This document shows positions 11,990-23,261 of a DNA stretch of 64,000 nt, piece by piece (position 1 is the first letter of the stretch; every line of letters begins with the position of its first letter). The stretch comes from Aedes albopictus. Lineage: Eukaryota; Arthropoda; Insecta; Diptera; Culicidae. A model generated the notes under the pieces. The model made no database searches and had not been told where the DNA came from. It saw only the letters and a list, made by a program, of their open reading frames with translations. The position numbers and the translations under genes are program-made. The stretch covers positions 329,960,129 to 330,024,128 of the forward strand of contig NC_085138.1 of NCBI RefSeq assembly GCF_035046485.1. The letters are read 5' to 3'.

Positions 11990-12949
11990 TCTTCCAGAGA
12001 ACTCCTTAAAGCCCCGTAGGCTGTCCATAATCTGTAGACCTTTGAGACCACCTGAAACATCCTGAAACCTCAAGAAACGTCATGAAATTCCTTGAAATGC
12101 ATTGTAAAAATTGCCCCCTTAGAAACACTCCTGCTGAGAATCCCGTAGACCTCCATTTAGCTCCGAAAGCCTCCTGAAACACCTTGAAACCCCGTGAAAT
12201 TCAGCAAAACGCCTTTACACTTCAGAAAGCCATTTGGAGACCACCGTAGACTTCCCATAAACTCTACTGAAGGTCGGAAACTCCTTGAAACGCAGTGAAA
12301 TCCCCTAAAACCTGAACGCTTTGAATCCGCTCAGAAATCCTCCTATGAGTTCCTGATATTTCCCTTAAGCCCCATTAAATCTCTTGAATACCCCTTAAAA
12401 CCTCCTGAAAAATCTTGGAAAACCTTGGACCACATTAAATTGGCTTGAACTCTCTTAGAAAACCCGTTTGAAACCGCTGTAAGTTTTCCATAAACATTAC
12501 ATATGTCCCTCAGAGATTCTCAGAAATCCCCTGAAATCTTTCAAAGTGCCACTGTCTGTTTTGAAAGTCGCTCAAACGCTTAAAAACTCCCGAATCTCAC
12601 TGAAATTCACTGAAATGCCTTACAGCCACAGAATACCAAGCGGAGCCTCCGTACTGAATACCTTTAACCTCCCTGAAGTTCCTTTAAATCTCTCAGAATA
12701 CCTCTCTGGTCAACTTTGTTGATTTTCTTTAAATTCTGCTGAACCTTCTTGAAACCTCTCTGAACGCATCTAAATGCCCTAAACGGCAAGTAACCTTCTC
12801 TCACAGTAGAGTGCTTGCTTAAACAACCTTTAATCCACTGAAGTGCCATTAAATGCATCAGAAAACTTCTCTAATCCCTGGAGTCTTCCCATAAACACCC
12901 ATAAAATTCCCTGAGGTCCCAGTAGACATCCCTAGCTTAAACTTTACAG
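11990..12949. repeat. Degenerate 'cctgaaa/ccttgaaa' repeat tract
   Basis: Nearly 1 kb of loosely tandem, roughly 10-13-base units of the form cctgaaacnccttgaaa. Related tracts lie at 6360-6500, 21480-21775 and 37190-37995. It has no stable frame. Confidence 0.75.
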
Positions 12950-12951
12950 TA

Positions 12952-13106
12952 CCCAGTCAACACACGATCGTATATGATGTTGGATAGGATGCAAAAGTGG
13001 AGGCGATATACGCACACTTTACACGCGGTTAAATGAAAGCAGGTACGCATATGGCCTCCACTTTAGCATCCTATTCAACATCATATAAGACTTTGTGTTA
13101 GCTGGG
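12952..13106. mobile_element. 155-bp TA MITE, copy 1
   Basis: Ends cccagtcaac... and ...gctggg. Long imperfect TIRs contain gatcgtatatgatgttgga and aagtggaggcgatatacg. It has the same length and architecture as 48057-48211. TA precedes the left end, but the right side reads tt, so the TSD has decayed. Confidence 0.8.
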
Positions 13107-13756
13107 TTGCCCTTTGAACTCTGGAACTCCTGGAAATGAGCATGAGCATGATTGACCGCCCGCGGTTGCTCCTCTGTTATTGCAAGGACAACTGCATTTA
13201 CACAAAGAACCAACAGATGATGCTTGGGATTAGCTTTCTCTTCATTGTGTAAATGCTGGAATCCCAATACTTTTCAATAAGCAATACCAGCGCCGGCCGC
13301 GTCCGAATGCAGGTCAATTGAGGATAGGGAAGGAAGTGATGACGTGATTCTCGCTTAGGCCAATAACCGAGGAATTCTCTGCGTTACTACGAGAAATCAC
13401 TAGGAGTTTGAACAGGGGAAATGGAGATGTGTTGAGGATTTTGTCGTGGTAAACGAGTGTAATGTTTTGATTCGCGATTAATAATGCGCTCGCGAAGAAA
13501 TACCCTTTTAAACCTTGGACGACGAACGCGATCTTTTGTGCCTCAAAACTCACCCGACATAAGTTATTCATTCGCAACTAAGGAGAACACAATGCGAAAC
13601 ACCGACGCATCTGTAGTTTGCGTTTCCGCGCGAGACAATGCTGAACGCGATCAATTCACAAGTATTAACAAAATAACACGTGATGAATAAATCAGAAAGA
13701 TCTTACCGCATGGTTCGCCGTCTATCTTTTACTGACCTTCTCTTTTTCCAGAAATT
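13107..13756. other. Intron with a possible dispersed repeat
   Basis: Begins with tggaactcctggaaatgagc and a GC-rich patch (gaccgcccgcggttgctcc) that looks like an interspersed repeat, though no second full copy is in the window. Otherwise featureless; the short frames have no domains. Confidence 0.4.
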
Positions 13757-14441
13757 CATGCAACCTTTATTTGAGTCAAAACATTTATTCATTTGGACTA
13801 AAATATTACAAATGTCGACACCGAAGATGACGAACCATTCAAATTTTTGTGTTCATGCAAAAAATGAAAGGAAATTATTTATTATCAACTAAATGTGCAT
13901 TTGGAACTAGCGCCGACACATGACGTGACGAACTTTTCAATATTTGTTAGATAAATACACAAAAACCAGAGTTGCAGCATCTTCCACTAACTGGCCTCGA
14001 AATTACACTGAACTGCTACAACAACACACGGGTACGACGATGTGCACATTCAAATTGTCGACGACAACGCGCCCGATCCGAATGAAAAAAGCGGCACTTC
14101 CTTTGCCTCCAAAAACACACTAAATCGCCTCGTACGAAGATGAGTACGCACACAGGACGACGACGCGATGCAACGACGAACCAAGACGGACTCTCATGCA
14201 ACCTTTACTATTGAGTCAAAACATTTATTCATTTTGACTAAAATATTACAAATTAATGTCGACACCGCAGATGACAAACCATTCCAATTTTTGTGTAAAT
14301 GCAAAAATGGAATAAACATATTTATTATAAACTGATTATGCATTGGGTACTAACGCCGACACATGACGTGACGAACTTTTCAATATTTGTTAGATAAATA
14401 CACAAAAACCAGAGCAGAATTGTATAAATCCGTTAGCATTA

Positions 14442-14473
<32 letters not shown>

Positions 14474-14660
14474 GATAAAATGGAAAGAGCTCACCAATAA
14501 ACATCCTTCGAAGTGTCCAGTGCGTATGTGCATCAGCATCTTCCACTAACTGGCCTCTTATCCGAAATCACACTGAACCGCTACAACTACACACGGGTAC
14601 GACGATGTGGACATTCAAATTGACGACAACGACGACGCAGCCGGTCCGAATAAAAAAAAC
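13757..14660. repeat. Tandem duplication, about 439-bp period
   Basis: Copy 1 starts near 13757 and copy 2 near 14196. Shared blocks include gagtcaaaacatttattcat, gccgacacatgacgtgacga and the tail acacgggtacgacgatgtg. Copy 2 carries an extra insert of about 120 bp (14415-14535) that includes an ATT microsatellite. Confidence 0.8.
14441..14473. repeat. (ATT)n microsatellite
   Basis: About ten perfect ATT units inside copy 2 of the 439-bp duplication and absent from copy 1, so it arose or arrived after duplication. Confidence 0.95.
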
Positions 14661-14729
14661 GGCTTTTTCACTTTGCCTCAAAAATCACTCTAAACCGCCC
14701 CGTATGAAGATGAGCACAGCCAAATCTGC

Positions 14730-14915
14730 GACGACGACGACCGAATGAAAACGCGGCCTGCACACTTTGCCACCAAAAACTCACTAAATCGCCCCGTACG
14801 AAGATGAGCAGTCAAATAGACGACGACGACGACCGAATGAAAACGCGGCCTGTACACTTTGCCACCAAAAACTCACTAAATCGCCCCGTACGAAGATGAG
14901 CAGTCAAATACACTG
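14730..14915. repeat. 92-bp tandem repeat (two units)
   Basis: Two units starting at a gacgacgac block, each containing ccgaatgaaaacgcggcctg and ccaccaaaaactcactaaat. A third partial copy occurs 6.5 kb away at 21417-21475. Confidence 0.85.
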
Positions 14916-15240
14916 AACGAAACCCCCCACCCAAGATCGACTGAGAGACGATACGATCACGCCCCTTAACGACATTCTGTCGGAAACCGTATGGTCCACC
15001 GACCGAATGATGTCATCTTAAAACCGGATGACAGTGATATGAAAACAGAATGTCGACCATATGGTCGAGCAACTTTGTTTTATAGCGATTGATAACATTC
15101 ATGTCACCGCTATCTTTCTCAAAAAAAATTATGTGCAGTGGCCAGGGCACCCTTGCGGGCACCCTTTTCAAAAAATATGCACGCAAAAACGGCTACGCTC
15201 AAAAATGTGTTCGGCCTGCACATTTTTAGTAAACATCCAT

Positions 15241-15448
15241 GCCGCACATGACTGTGTTCGAAACACACATTTTTTTTAAATTGCTCGTACGCTCATATGA
15301 GCATGTATTTTGCAATAATTTCGACATGGCAACCTCACTGGGTTTATAAACCACCTTCAAATACCGAAAAATATTGATATTTTGCAAAAATGTGAGCGTG
15401 CGAGCAATTTAAAAAAAATGTGTGTTTCCAACACAGTCCCTGTGCGGC
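15241..15448. mobile_element. 208-bp MITE with ~57-bp TIRs
   Basis: The left end (gccgcacatgactgtgttcg) and right end (inverse of acacagtccctgtgcggc) are inverted repeats that continue through gaaacacacatttttttt and aaattgctcg.acgctca. It sits at the outer edge of the left arm of the 15453-19260 inverted repeat and is absent from the right arm (gccgcac at 19260-19266 is uninterrupted), so it inserted later. Confidence 0.75.
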
Positions 15449-15452
15449 ACAC

Positions 15453-15993
15453 GGTGTGTTGAAACAGGATTATTATCGCACTTTCATGAACCTCAAATAT
15501 TTTTTCGTTATAAGTTAGCCTTAGCTGTATATATTAAGATTCTGGAGGTTAAAAAATCTTTCATCGGGGAAAATAAAAATAAATTCGATTTTAGTAGTTT
15601 ACCACTTTTCTCCTATAATATGGTATTACGGAAATCTGATAAACAACTCCGCTAGAAAAATTCCCCTTTCTAATAATAAATTTGAAACCATTTAGAGAGA
15701 AACGAATGCAAAAGTCTTTACAACGAGTTCAAATTTGTTTGGCGTTCGTTTCATGTGTCCAGCCCACTACAGTCTGCCGAAAGTCATTAATCATAAAAGT
15801 CTACATTCCTTCCATTTGTCTGGCACATAGATATTTGTAATGGAGGTAAAGAAATACTTCCCATTAGTGTGACTCATACATTTGAGAAAGCACCATACAC
15901 CATACACTCGTACCATTTGCAGCACATATTCTTCATGTGCTTATTTGCCTGAAATGGCGGGTATTAGTTGCACATACTTTGCATGCCAAACCA
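15453..15993 (+). repeat. Left arm of 3.8-kb inverted repeat
   Basis: Reverse-complementary to 18716-19260 over about 540 bp with scattered substitutions. Landmarks include ggtgtgttgaaacagg, gtgcgataataatcctg (inverse), cactacagtctgccgaaagt and ttagttgcacatactttgca. No transposase frame is evident between the arms. Confidence 0.85.
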
Positions 15994-16019
15994 TGTAACG
16001 ATACACGATTGCGAAACCA

Positions 16020-16286
16020 GGGGTCTCCAGTTAGTCTAGTGGTTAAGGCTATGGATCGCCAATCCGGAGACGGCGGGTTCGATTCCCGTTCCGGTCGGGA
16101 AAATTTTCTCGACTCCCTGGGCATAGTGTATCATTGTACTTGCCTCACAATATACAAATTAATGCAATGGCAGGCAAAGAAAGCCCTTCAATTAATAACT
16201 GTGGAAGTGCTCAAAGAACACTTAATTGAAGCGAGGCAAGCCAAGTCCCAGTGAGGACGTCGAGCCATAAAGAAGAAGAAGAAGAA
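16020..16286 (+). mobile_element. Feilai-type tRNA-derived SINE
   Basis: A 267-bp element with a tRNA-like head: box A tagtctagtggttaag and box B gggttcgattcccg. It has a tRNA-unrelated body and a (GAA)n 3' tail. A perfect 13-bp TSD (gattgcgaaacca) lies at 16007-16019 and 16287-16299. Size, head and triplet tail fit the Feilai family described from Aedes aegypti. It inserted just inside the left arm of the large inverted repeat. Confidence 0.9.
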
Positions 16287-16299
16287 GATTGCGAAACCA

Positions 16300-16734
16300 T
16301 TAAACACATGTGGTGACTTAATCACGCGTATTTTTTAATATTCATGTTAACTGTAAATTAACAAAAAAAGCTAGTTTACCAGAAATACTGCTAGTGCTTC
16401 GAATATAATTAGAACTTTTATGTATATTGTTCTCTGATTTTGTAGGGCTCGATGTTTTATTAACAAGTGATAATTCATTATATGAATATTTTTGTTCGCA
16501 TGTTGGACACATAGGGATAATTTCTTCATCGTGGCTTAGGCGTTAAACCAGGTTTAACTGTATGGGTAAGCCTGATTTACTGGTTAATTCGAGGTGAAGA
16601 AATCAGTCCTTAAAGAATAGCTATTAATTACTCGTTCGGTAGACGCCCTTGATACACGTACTTTAAGGTAAGCATATTTAGTCATTTCTTTTATTGTGAA
16701 ATCAATCAATGTTTGATTGAAACAGTTTTAGATA
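16300..16734. other. Interior of the inverted repeat, uncharacterised
   Basis: AT-rich; a short tttaactgtatgggtaagcctg block near 16550 may be a MITE remnant. No coding sequence. Confidence 0.35.
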
Positions 16735-16910
16735 TGATGATGATGAACCTGGGCATGTTAGCGGAATACATTACGTAAAAAGAATATCGGATTAAGTACG
16801 AGACACTGAAGATGACCTAACAGTTGAGGTCGAAATACGTATCTGTCAAAGAATGCAAAATCGTAGTGCAATTAAAAGGAACAGTCCTAAACTCTGTTTT
16901 TTTTACTTAG
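16735..16910. repeat. Dispersed repeat, copy 2 of the 5390-5690 family
   Basis: Shares gatgatgatgaacctgggc and the gaaatacgtatctgt core with 5465-5600. The latter part is in the opposite relative orientation. Confidence 0.5.
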
Positions 16911-16973
16911 TTTTAGATATGTTCGTGTTAGATATGTTCATTGTTGTTTATGCTAAGAACAAATTTATCTAAA

Positions 16974-17229
16974 TCTATATATATAAAAATGCAGTGGCAT
17001 ACGTGGGACCGCGCATAACTTGCGAACGGATGGTCCGATTTGGGTCGTTTGAGTTTTGCTCTCTTAGTTTTCACCCAAGGAAGGTTTATGAGACAAAAAA
17101 CATGGAAAATTGAGAGTTTTTTGAAAATCGGGTTTTCATACATTTTGAACGGGGACTTGAGCGCTTGGCTAGGGACTTGAAACGTCAAAAAACGTAGTAG
17201 GCAAGACAAAGTTTGCCGGGTACAGCTAG
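16974..17229 (+). mobile_element. Complete non-autonomous Helitron (256 bp)
   Basis: Starts TCTATATATATAAAAATGC and ends gggtacaGCTAG. The 3' CTAG is preceded by a short hairpin (ggcaa...tttgcc). It is inserted between A (16973) and T (17230), the classic Helitron target, with no TSD. It contains no coding sequence. A partner copy on the minus strand is at 3608-3873. Confidence 0.88.
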
Positions 17230-17453
17230 TTTACAGATAAAATAAAAATATAAGATGTACAACAATATTAGGAAGACATCAATGTTCTGGAAATGTCATA
17301 AAATATTAAAAAAAAAAACATCAAACAGTGATATGTAAACTGTAAAGTGAGGCAAGATTGATGTAATTTGAGATTTTAATACAACTTTTTAAGAATTATT
17401 ATTAGTTATTTTATGCTTCATTTTAGAATCATTAGATAGATTTTGATTTTTTC

Positions 17454-17703
17454 CTTCAGACTCTAGTTTAATTTAAAAACACTTCACTAATACTTCACTT
17501 TTGCAAAAGAAAATAAAAAATGAATAACTCTTTTAAAGAAAACTAGAAAGGACGAGCAAATTCCTTTTAATTCTACTACTGTGCTTATCTTCGGACAGAT
17601 AGGCCTATTTCGTCTGTGACTTACAGACTTCTTCAGTGTCAAGTGCTCGACTGCAAAAGTGAAGTATTAGTGAAGTGTTTTTAAATTAAACTAGAGTCTG
17701 AAG
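17454..17703. mobile_element. 250-bp MITE with perfect 52-bp TIRs
   Basis: 17454-17505 and 17652-17703 are exact reverse complements over 52 bp, starting cttcagactctagtttaatt. The interior holds a variant of the dispersed acagata.../cttcagtgtc motif. The family is not identified. Perfect arms suggest recent insertion or gene conversion. Confidence 0.88.
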
Positions 17704-17782
17704 TAACAAGTTCTACTAAAAGCTCTAAAGTAATAGTAAAGATTTTGATTGCTAAATAGTTATAACACATAGAAGATGGAAT

Positions 17783-17840
17783 ACCTTTGAAAAATGTCAA
17801 ATGATATTCACCGTGAATATCATTTGCATTTTTCGAAGGT
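17783..17840. repeat. 58-bp hairpin
   Basis: acctttgaaaaatgtcaaat... pairs with ...atttgcatttttcgaaggt around a ttcaccgtgaa centre. Related half-sites (aaaaatgtc..ccgtgacatt) follow downstream, so it may be part of a decayed element. Confidence 0.7.
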
Positions 17841-18243
17841 AGTCCGTGACATTTACCTTAAATATTCGAAAAATGTCGTTTTTTCCGTGACATTCTTGCA
17901 AAACTGGTCTAGCCGCACAAGTTTTTCATATATCATATTCTCAGGTTCAGCTTCTAAAATGAGCTGTAGGTGATTGAATTTAGATATGACGAAATGAATT
18001 TTACAACACTGGTCATAACATTGAAACCATTAAAACGCATGAAGTTTTTATCAAGATCAAAGTGTCTTATAAAATAAATCTACAGATAACCCAGACAAAC
18101 ATAGAAAATAATCATTGCACGAGACTACTATTATTGAAATACATCAGATTACTTGCAAATTGATATGTTTCCAAAATATTTTAGCCTTATACTATAAGAT
18201 GTCATTCACATTGACATATATTAGGCATGCATTGCCTTCGGTA

Positions 18244-18438
18244 AGGTTAATTCTTAATAAAAACTTGTGAGGTTTTGAAAAAGATTTTAATACAATTTGT
18301 ATAGGTAATTATCCTTGACCAAATGATTGTTTGATTAAAAATGTTATGACATTCAAATTGCTTATCATGACAAGATAATAACGCGTTAACCTGCTGTTTC
18401 TTGTTACCTTACCCGTTTTAACTTGCTCCGATGTACCT
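18244..18438. mobile_element. Decayed TA MITE of the 'ggtacaccggggcaagttg' family
   Basis: The right end ttaacttgctccgatgtacct plus TA matches the element at 24132-24348, including the interior gattgtttgattaaaaa. The left TIR is strongly diverged (TA then aggttaa). Confidence 0.6.
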
Positions 18439-18715
18439 TATTTTAAACCAAATGTTTAATAATCATTTATGCATGCATTAACATAATATGACAGCACCAA
18501 TCGTTTGTATTTTGTGTCAACTTTTTGTTATTTGAGACTCAACAGCTCACTTAACCCTAAAGGTATCGTTTTATAAGTAACAAGGAAATATGCCTTTGAA
18601 AATGTTAAGATTTTGTATGGACAAAAGTCCTCAACAGATCAGAGGCAGAACTTTTACAAATAAGTAACGCAGTATAGTCGACTCATAATTTTTGGAAAAT
18701 ATCCAAATGAGGATG

Positions 18716-19260
18716 TGGTTTGACATGCAAAGTATGTGCAACTAATACCCGCGATTTCAGGCAAAATAGCACATGAAGAGTATGTGCTACAAATGGTACG
18801 AGCCACAGGTGTATGGTGCTTCCTCAAATGTATGAGTTGCACTAATGGGAAGAATTTGTTTACCTCCATTACAAATATATATGTGCCAGACAAATGGAAG
18901 GAATGTAGGCATTTGTGATTTATGACTTTCGGCAGACTGTAGTGGGCTGAACACATGAAACGAACGCCAAACAAATTTGAACTCGTTGTAAAGACTTTTG
19001 CATTCGTTTCTCTCTAAATGGTTTCAAATTTATTATTAGAAAGGGCAATTTTTCTAGCGGAGTTTAGGTTCATCAGCTTTCCGTAATACCATATTATATG
19101 AGAAAAGTGGTAAACTACTAAAATCGAATTTATTTTAATTTTCCCCGATGAAAGATTTTTTAACCTCCAGAATCTTAATATATACAGCTAAGGCTAACTT
19201 ATAACGAAAAAATATTTGAGGTTCATGAAAGTGCGATAATAATCCTGTTTCAACACACCG
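18716..19260 (-). repeat. Right arm of 3.8-kb inverted repeat
   Basis: Inverted partner of 15453-15993. The arms lose similarity inward of gccaaacca and outward of the gccgcac border. It lacks the 208-bp MITE that flanks the left arm. Confidence 0.85.
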
Positions 19261-19266
19261 TGCGGC

Positions 19267-21479
19267 ATGGGCGCTACTCAAAAATGAGAGCTTTTATTTT
19301 AGAGAGTGACATGTCCAGGATAGGACATGCGACGCGATATCGTCAACGTCCCGGCCCAAGTAGCACCTGCAACTAAAATGGAAATGATCATCGTTGCAAA
19401 CATGTTGCAACTGAGTTTTCATGAAACAAACAAAATTAAAACCGAATAAAATCCTGTTGTTAATTCCAAACTGAGGTGTAACAGTTTTATAACAACTTCC
19501 AAAATGAAAACAAACGTCATCATTAGTTGAAACTTGCGAAACCATTTTGTAACTGAAGTATAATCTGATTGTTTCAACGAATCTTAGTTACAACCGTTTG
19601 CAAACCAAATCAACCAAAACATTGATTATGATTGTTATAAACAAGTTGCACCTGGAACTTATTTAGAACATAACGAACAATTTTGACAAGAGAGATAGAG
19701 GTTCCAAAATATTCGGCAAAATGTTTTTGTGACCATGAAAAATATAAAATGCACTATAAAAACCAAAATGTTTCAAAAATAATGAAATCATGTACAAATA
19801 AAATGTAACCTTTTCTTCATAAATTTATCGACATATTCCAAATTTTATAAAATTAAAGTGGTAAAATAGAAAAAAAATCTGATTGGAAGTATAATATTGA
19901 CCCAATAAAAAAAATCTACCTCATTTTCGCAGTACTGAACGACTGGTATCTACCTCTGGGAAGATTTGAATATATGGGGTTTTGAGAAATCTTACGAAAC
20001 GTACAAAAATATTGGGAGTTTTCCACGAAAAATTTTACAATGGGATTACATTTTTTACAAAAAACGTGAAATTTTCGTTACGTAATAAATGGACAGCCTC
20101 TTGTCGACCGAAATGAGAAGTACACGTCCAAGTGTCTGCTTTTTTGGTTGTTTATGTCCTGCACGGAAAGTTCAAACTACCTTATTTTGGGTCGATTTTA
20201 CCCTAAAATGAGTATATCGAATTGATTAGTCACCCAAAATTAGGTTGTTTTTCCTCTCTCCCCCACAGATGTTGTCGTAAATAAACAGAGATGCGTCTAT
20301 CCAACGGGAGTCCTTGAGGCCAATAAGCCAATTTTGGATAAATGTAGATTTACCCAAATTTGGGTTGAATGAAGGGGGTCTTGGGTTGAATTTACCTACT
20401 CTTGTGTATATTTTTAGCTGGAGATATATGCAATTTACCTTGCGTGAGTTTAATCGATTCACTCAAATGTTGACTTGTTGGGCCGAACATTGGGATTGCG
20501 TCAAAAGCATTCAATTTTGGGTGGTTTGATGGTTCCGTGTACCGCGTGCAGCATTGTTGTACTTTGTAAATACGGATTTTCATAGACATGATTTAGCAAA
20601 TAGTATCTTCTTAAATTCTAAAATTATTTTCAGCATATTACGGGTGCATTAAATAAGCTGCTGAAATGCACTCCGTCAAAGCAATATGGCGAGTTGATTT
20701 TTACCACAAATGCCTAAAGTTTCACTCGCAAAATGATAAGTAGACTGAGGCGCGTTGAGAATACGGAGCTAAAATGCGTAACTTACCGATAAATCTGGAA
20801 CGGCACACAATTTGACGTTCTCGGTCAGCCTTATTTGCGGTATATTTATGCACACAATTTATTAATCACATGAACGAAACTGTTGATGCATTATTACTGG
20901 CAGTGACGAATGTGGTGACTAGCTGACTAGTTGTCGAATCGGGCACCATTTTTTAAGTCGACTGTAAGTTGTATCTCGGTTATAAATAGATTACGTATTA
21001 AAACCGTTCATATCACGAATGGATGTTTTATATTGGCTCCACCTCTTGCGCTTTTTTGGTTGCAATTTAGTCGTTAATAAGACGATTGGTTCAAAAGGCA
21101 TGACTTTCAATATAGTTGCATACAAATAACAGGAACTTATTAATGTCCAAGTGTGTTGCTTGGGGGGTGTCACGATCAAGGAACTTGTTACGCTATCGAT
21201 GAATAAATTCGGTGCATATGTGTGGCCTTCGCTCTGCAACTAATATTCATTCACATAGCGTGCGTCGACTCATAGGAGAATAAGATGATCGTCATCCGCT
21301 TTTTAGGATGATTGCCATATGACTGATTCGTCATTCGAAAACACGATTTTGATAATTTGGACTGGATGGTCGGACAAATCAGTCGATTTCGGGATGGGAT
21401 TTTCGTTCAGTGTAGACGACGACGACGACCGAATGAAAACGCATCCTGTACACTTTGCCACCAAAAACTCACTCGAACT
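19267..21479. other. Intron, no gene; possible MITE remnants
   Basis: Includes aagtagcacctgcaac / gttgcacctggaactt motifs (19357-19660), which resemble worn element ends. Ttttgggt-rich DNA at 20170-20530 has facing tattttgggt and ccaaaattgaa-like blocks. No TSD could be fixed for either. Frames here lack domains. Confidence 0.4.
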
Positions 21480-21775
21480 CTGGAACTCCTGGAAATCTTT
21501 AAAAACTCATCAAAACTCCTCGAATCGCTTTGATACCCCTAAGAAAATCCGCATGAGACCCTTGTAGACTTTCAAACACTTGAAATGCCTCGAAATGCCT
21601 TGAAACTTCCTTGAACTCTACTGTAGCCCTTAAAACATCCTAAAAATCCCTGAAATCTACTGAAATTGCTTAAAACCTCCTAGATCCTGAACTTTCTATT
21701 TTTATGGTCGTCCCTACTGCAATAGAACCTTCTGGAACTTCTTGAAACCCTCTTTAACTTTCTAGAATAGTGGTG
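21480..21775. repeat. Degenerate 'ctgaaa/cttgaaa' repeat tract
   Basis: The same loose 10-13-base periodic sequence as 11990-12949. It is preceded directly by the third copy of the 92-bp unit. Confidence 0.7.
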
Positions 21776-21795
21776 TCATCGGGGTTACTCGGGAC

Positions 21796-21853
21796 TTCCC
21801 GAGGCGAACCAGCCTAGGGCTGAAAGCCTCGTAAATAAAGCTAATAATAATAA
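21796..21853 (+). mobile_element. Tiny 3' retroposon fragment with (TAA)n tail
   Basis: A 58-bp piece (ttcccgaggcgaaccagcct ... taataataa) is flanked by an exact 10-bp TSD, tactcgggac, at 21786-21795 and 21854-21863. The ATAA/TAA tail and the TSD mark an extremely 5'-truncated non-LTR insertion. Confidence 0.7.
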
Positions 21854-21889
21854 TACTCGGGACAAAAAAATAGAATTTGATGAAATCGA

Positions 21890-22210
21890 GTGCCTGTACC
21901 AATTATGGCACTACCTAAGGAAAACTATTTGTACAAAAATAACGAGAAGATCAACGAATGTCATCAATGTGTTAAAAATAGCCTAGTTTCCATATTTTAC
22001 AGGAACAATATAGAAATGGAGCCAAAACTACTTTAAGTATTTGTTACAGCGTGTGCCAATGATAGGAACCCTGTACCAGTTACGAATACATTTTTTCTTT
22101 TCGCACTATTTGCATGCATTCCTTATGGGAGTAGCCATAAGCCATAACACTATGGCGAAAAAGGGTGCGAGGAAGCCGAAATTTTAAGGAAAATGATTCA
22201 TTTCTACCAA
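21890..22210. mobile_element. TA MITE of the 44662 family, incomplete
   Basis: Shares tgtaccaattatggcactac, aaaaataacgagaaga and gtgccaatgataggaaccct with 44662-45151. The right terminus is missing. Confidence 0.75.
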
Positions 22211-22980
22211 CATCTTTTTTATGCTTTGTCAAATATATTATGAAGTCACCTATGTGGTTTATGATTTTACGCCCTTCCAAAATTCAGAAAAACATCTTTG
22301 GTGAATATTCTAATTTATTGTAAGAAAATCTCCCATGCGACTTTTGATATGTTTGCTCGCTCATGAATTTAAGACCCTTTGGAAGCATCCATCAAGTACG
22401 GTTCTATACTATTTCCCGGAAAGTCATTTCCCGGAAATCATTTCCCGGATACCCCATTTTCCGGAATAACCCATTTCCCGGAAAGTCAGTTTCCGGAATT
22501 AGCCATTTCCCGGAAAACCATTTTCCGGAATGCTCGATTTCCCGGAATACCCCATTTCCCGGAAAGGCAATTCTAGGAAAACCAGAGACCTCAGAAGATA
22601 CTTTAGAATCTTTAAATATGATCTGGTTTTTTGTTTTTTATTACGATTAATTTTATCAGAAAATGATCAATTTCCAGAAAATCGAGCCTTAAAACAATTT
22701 TATATATTTTTTTTAAAGATTGTAGAACTTAATAAATGAATGGAACTCAAATTCTCGTTTCAGTTCACTTAACAAAGTAGAGCCAGCATCCTTGAGCCGA
22801 ATGGATATATTTTGAATGGCTTTTCGTCAAAGGCTGTTCTAGGTGTATTTATACAGTTGAACACTGCTAACTGCATAAGAGATTTTCCCTTCTTCAATTT
22901 ACAGGCTGTTCTTCCTAACGATGTAACGTTACAAAATTGGTTGATACCCAATTTATTTATTCCATCTGGTGATTTTCCTT

Positions 22981-23261
22981 CTTAAAAAATGTGTTGTTCT
23001 TTCGACCTGAAAGAACAACACATTTTTAAGAGAATGAAAAATAGCAGATAGAGTTAATAGCCGCCAATTAAATTCGCAACGTTGTAACTAGAAAGAACAG
23101 CCTTTTCAATCTGAAAAGGTGAAATTGACAGTTTGGCAATTTAACAGCTCTGTAACAGTCTAACTTGAAAGAACAACACATTTTTAAGAGAAGGAAAAAT
23201 AGCAGATAGAATTAATAGCCGCCAATCAAATACGCAACGTTGTAACTAGAAAGAACAGCCT
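22981..23261. repeat. Hairpin plus 158-bp tandem module
   Basis: 22981-23030 is a 22-23-base-arm hairpin (cttaaaaaatgtgttgttct / inverse, loop gacct). The unit running from gaaagaacaacacattttta to gaacagcc (23009-23102) recurs at 23167-23261. The repeated gaacagcc/ggctgttct ends suggest the edges of a small foldback element. Confidence 0.7.

Noticed and set aside
15937..16254. 105-codon plus-strand frame
   Set aside because: It crosses the inverted-repeat arm, the TSD and most of a tRNA-derived SINE; the sequence is explained by the SINE.
22400..22580. CRISPR-like array of ccggaa repeats
   Set aside because: The units are palindromic, unequal and without unique spacers, lie at transposon ends, and the genome is eukaryotic.
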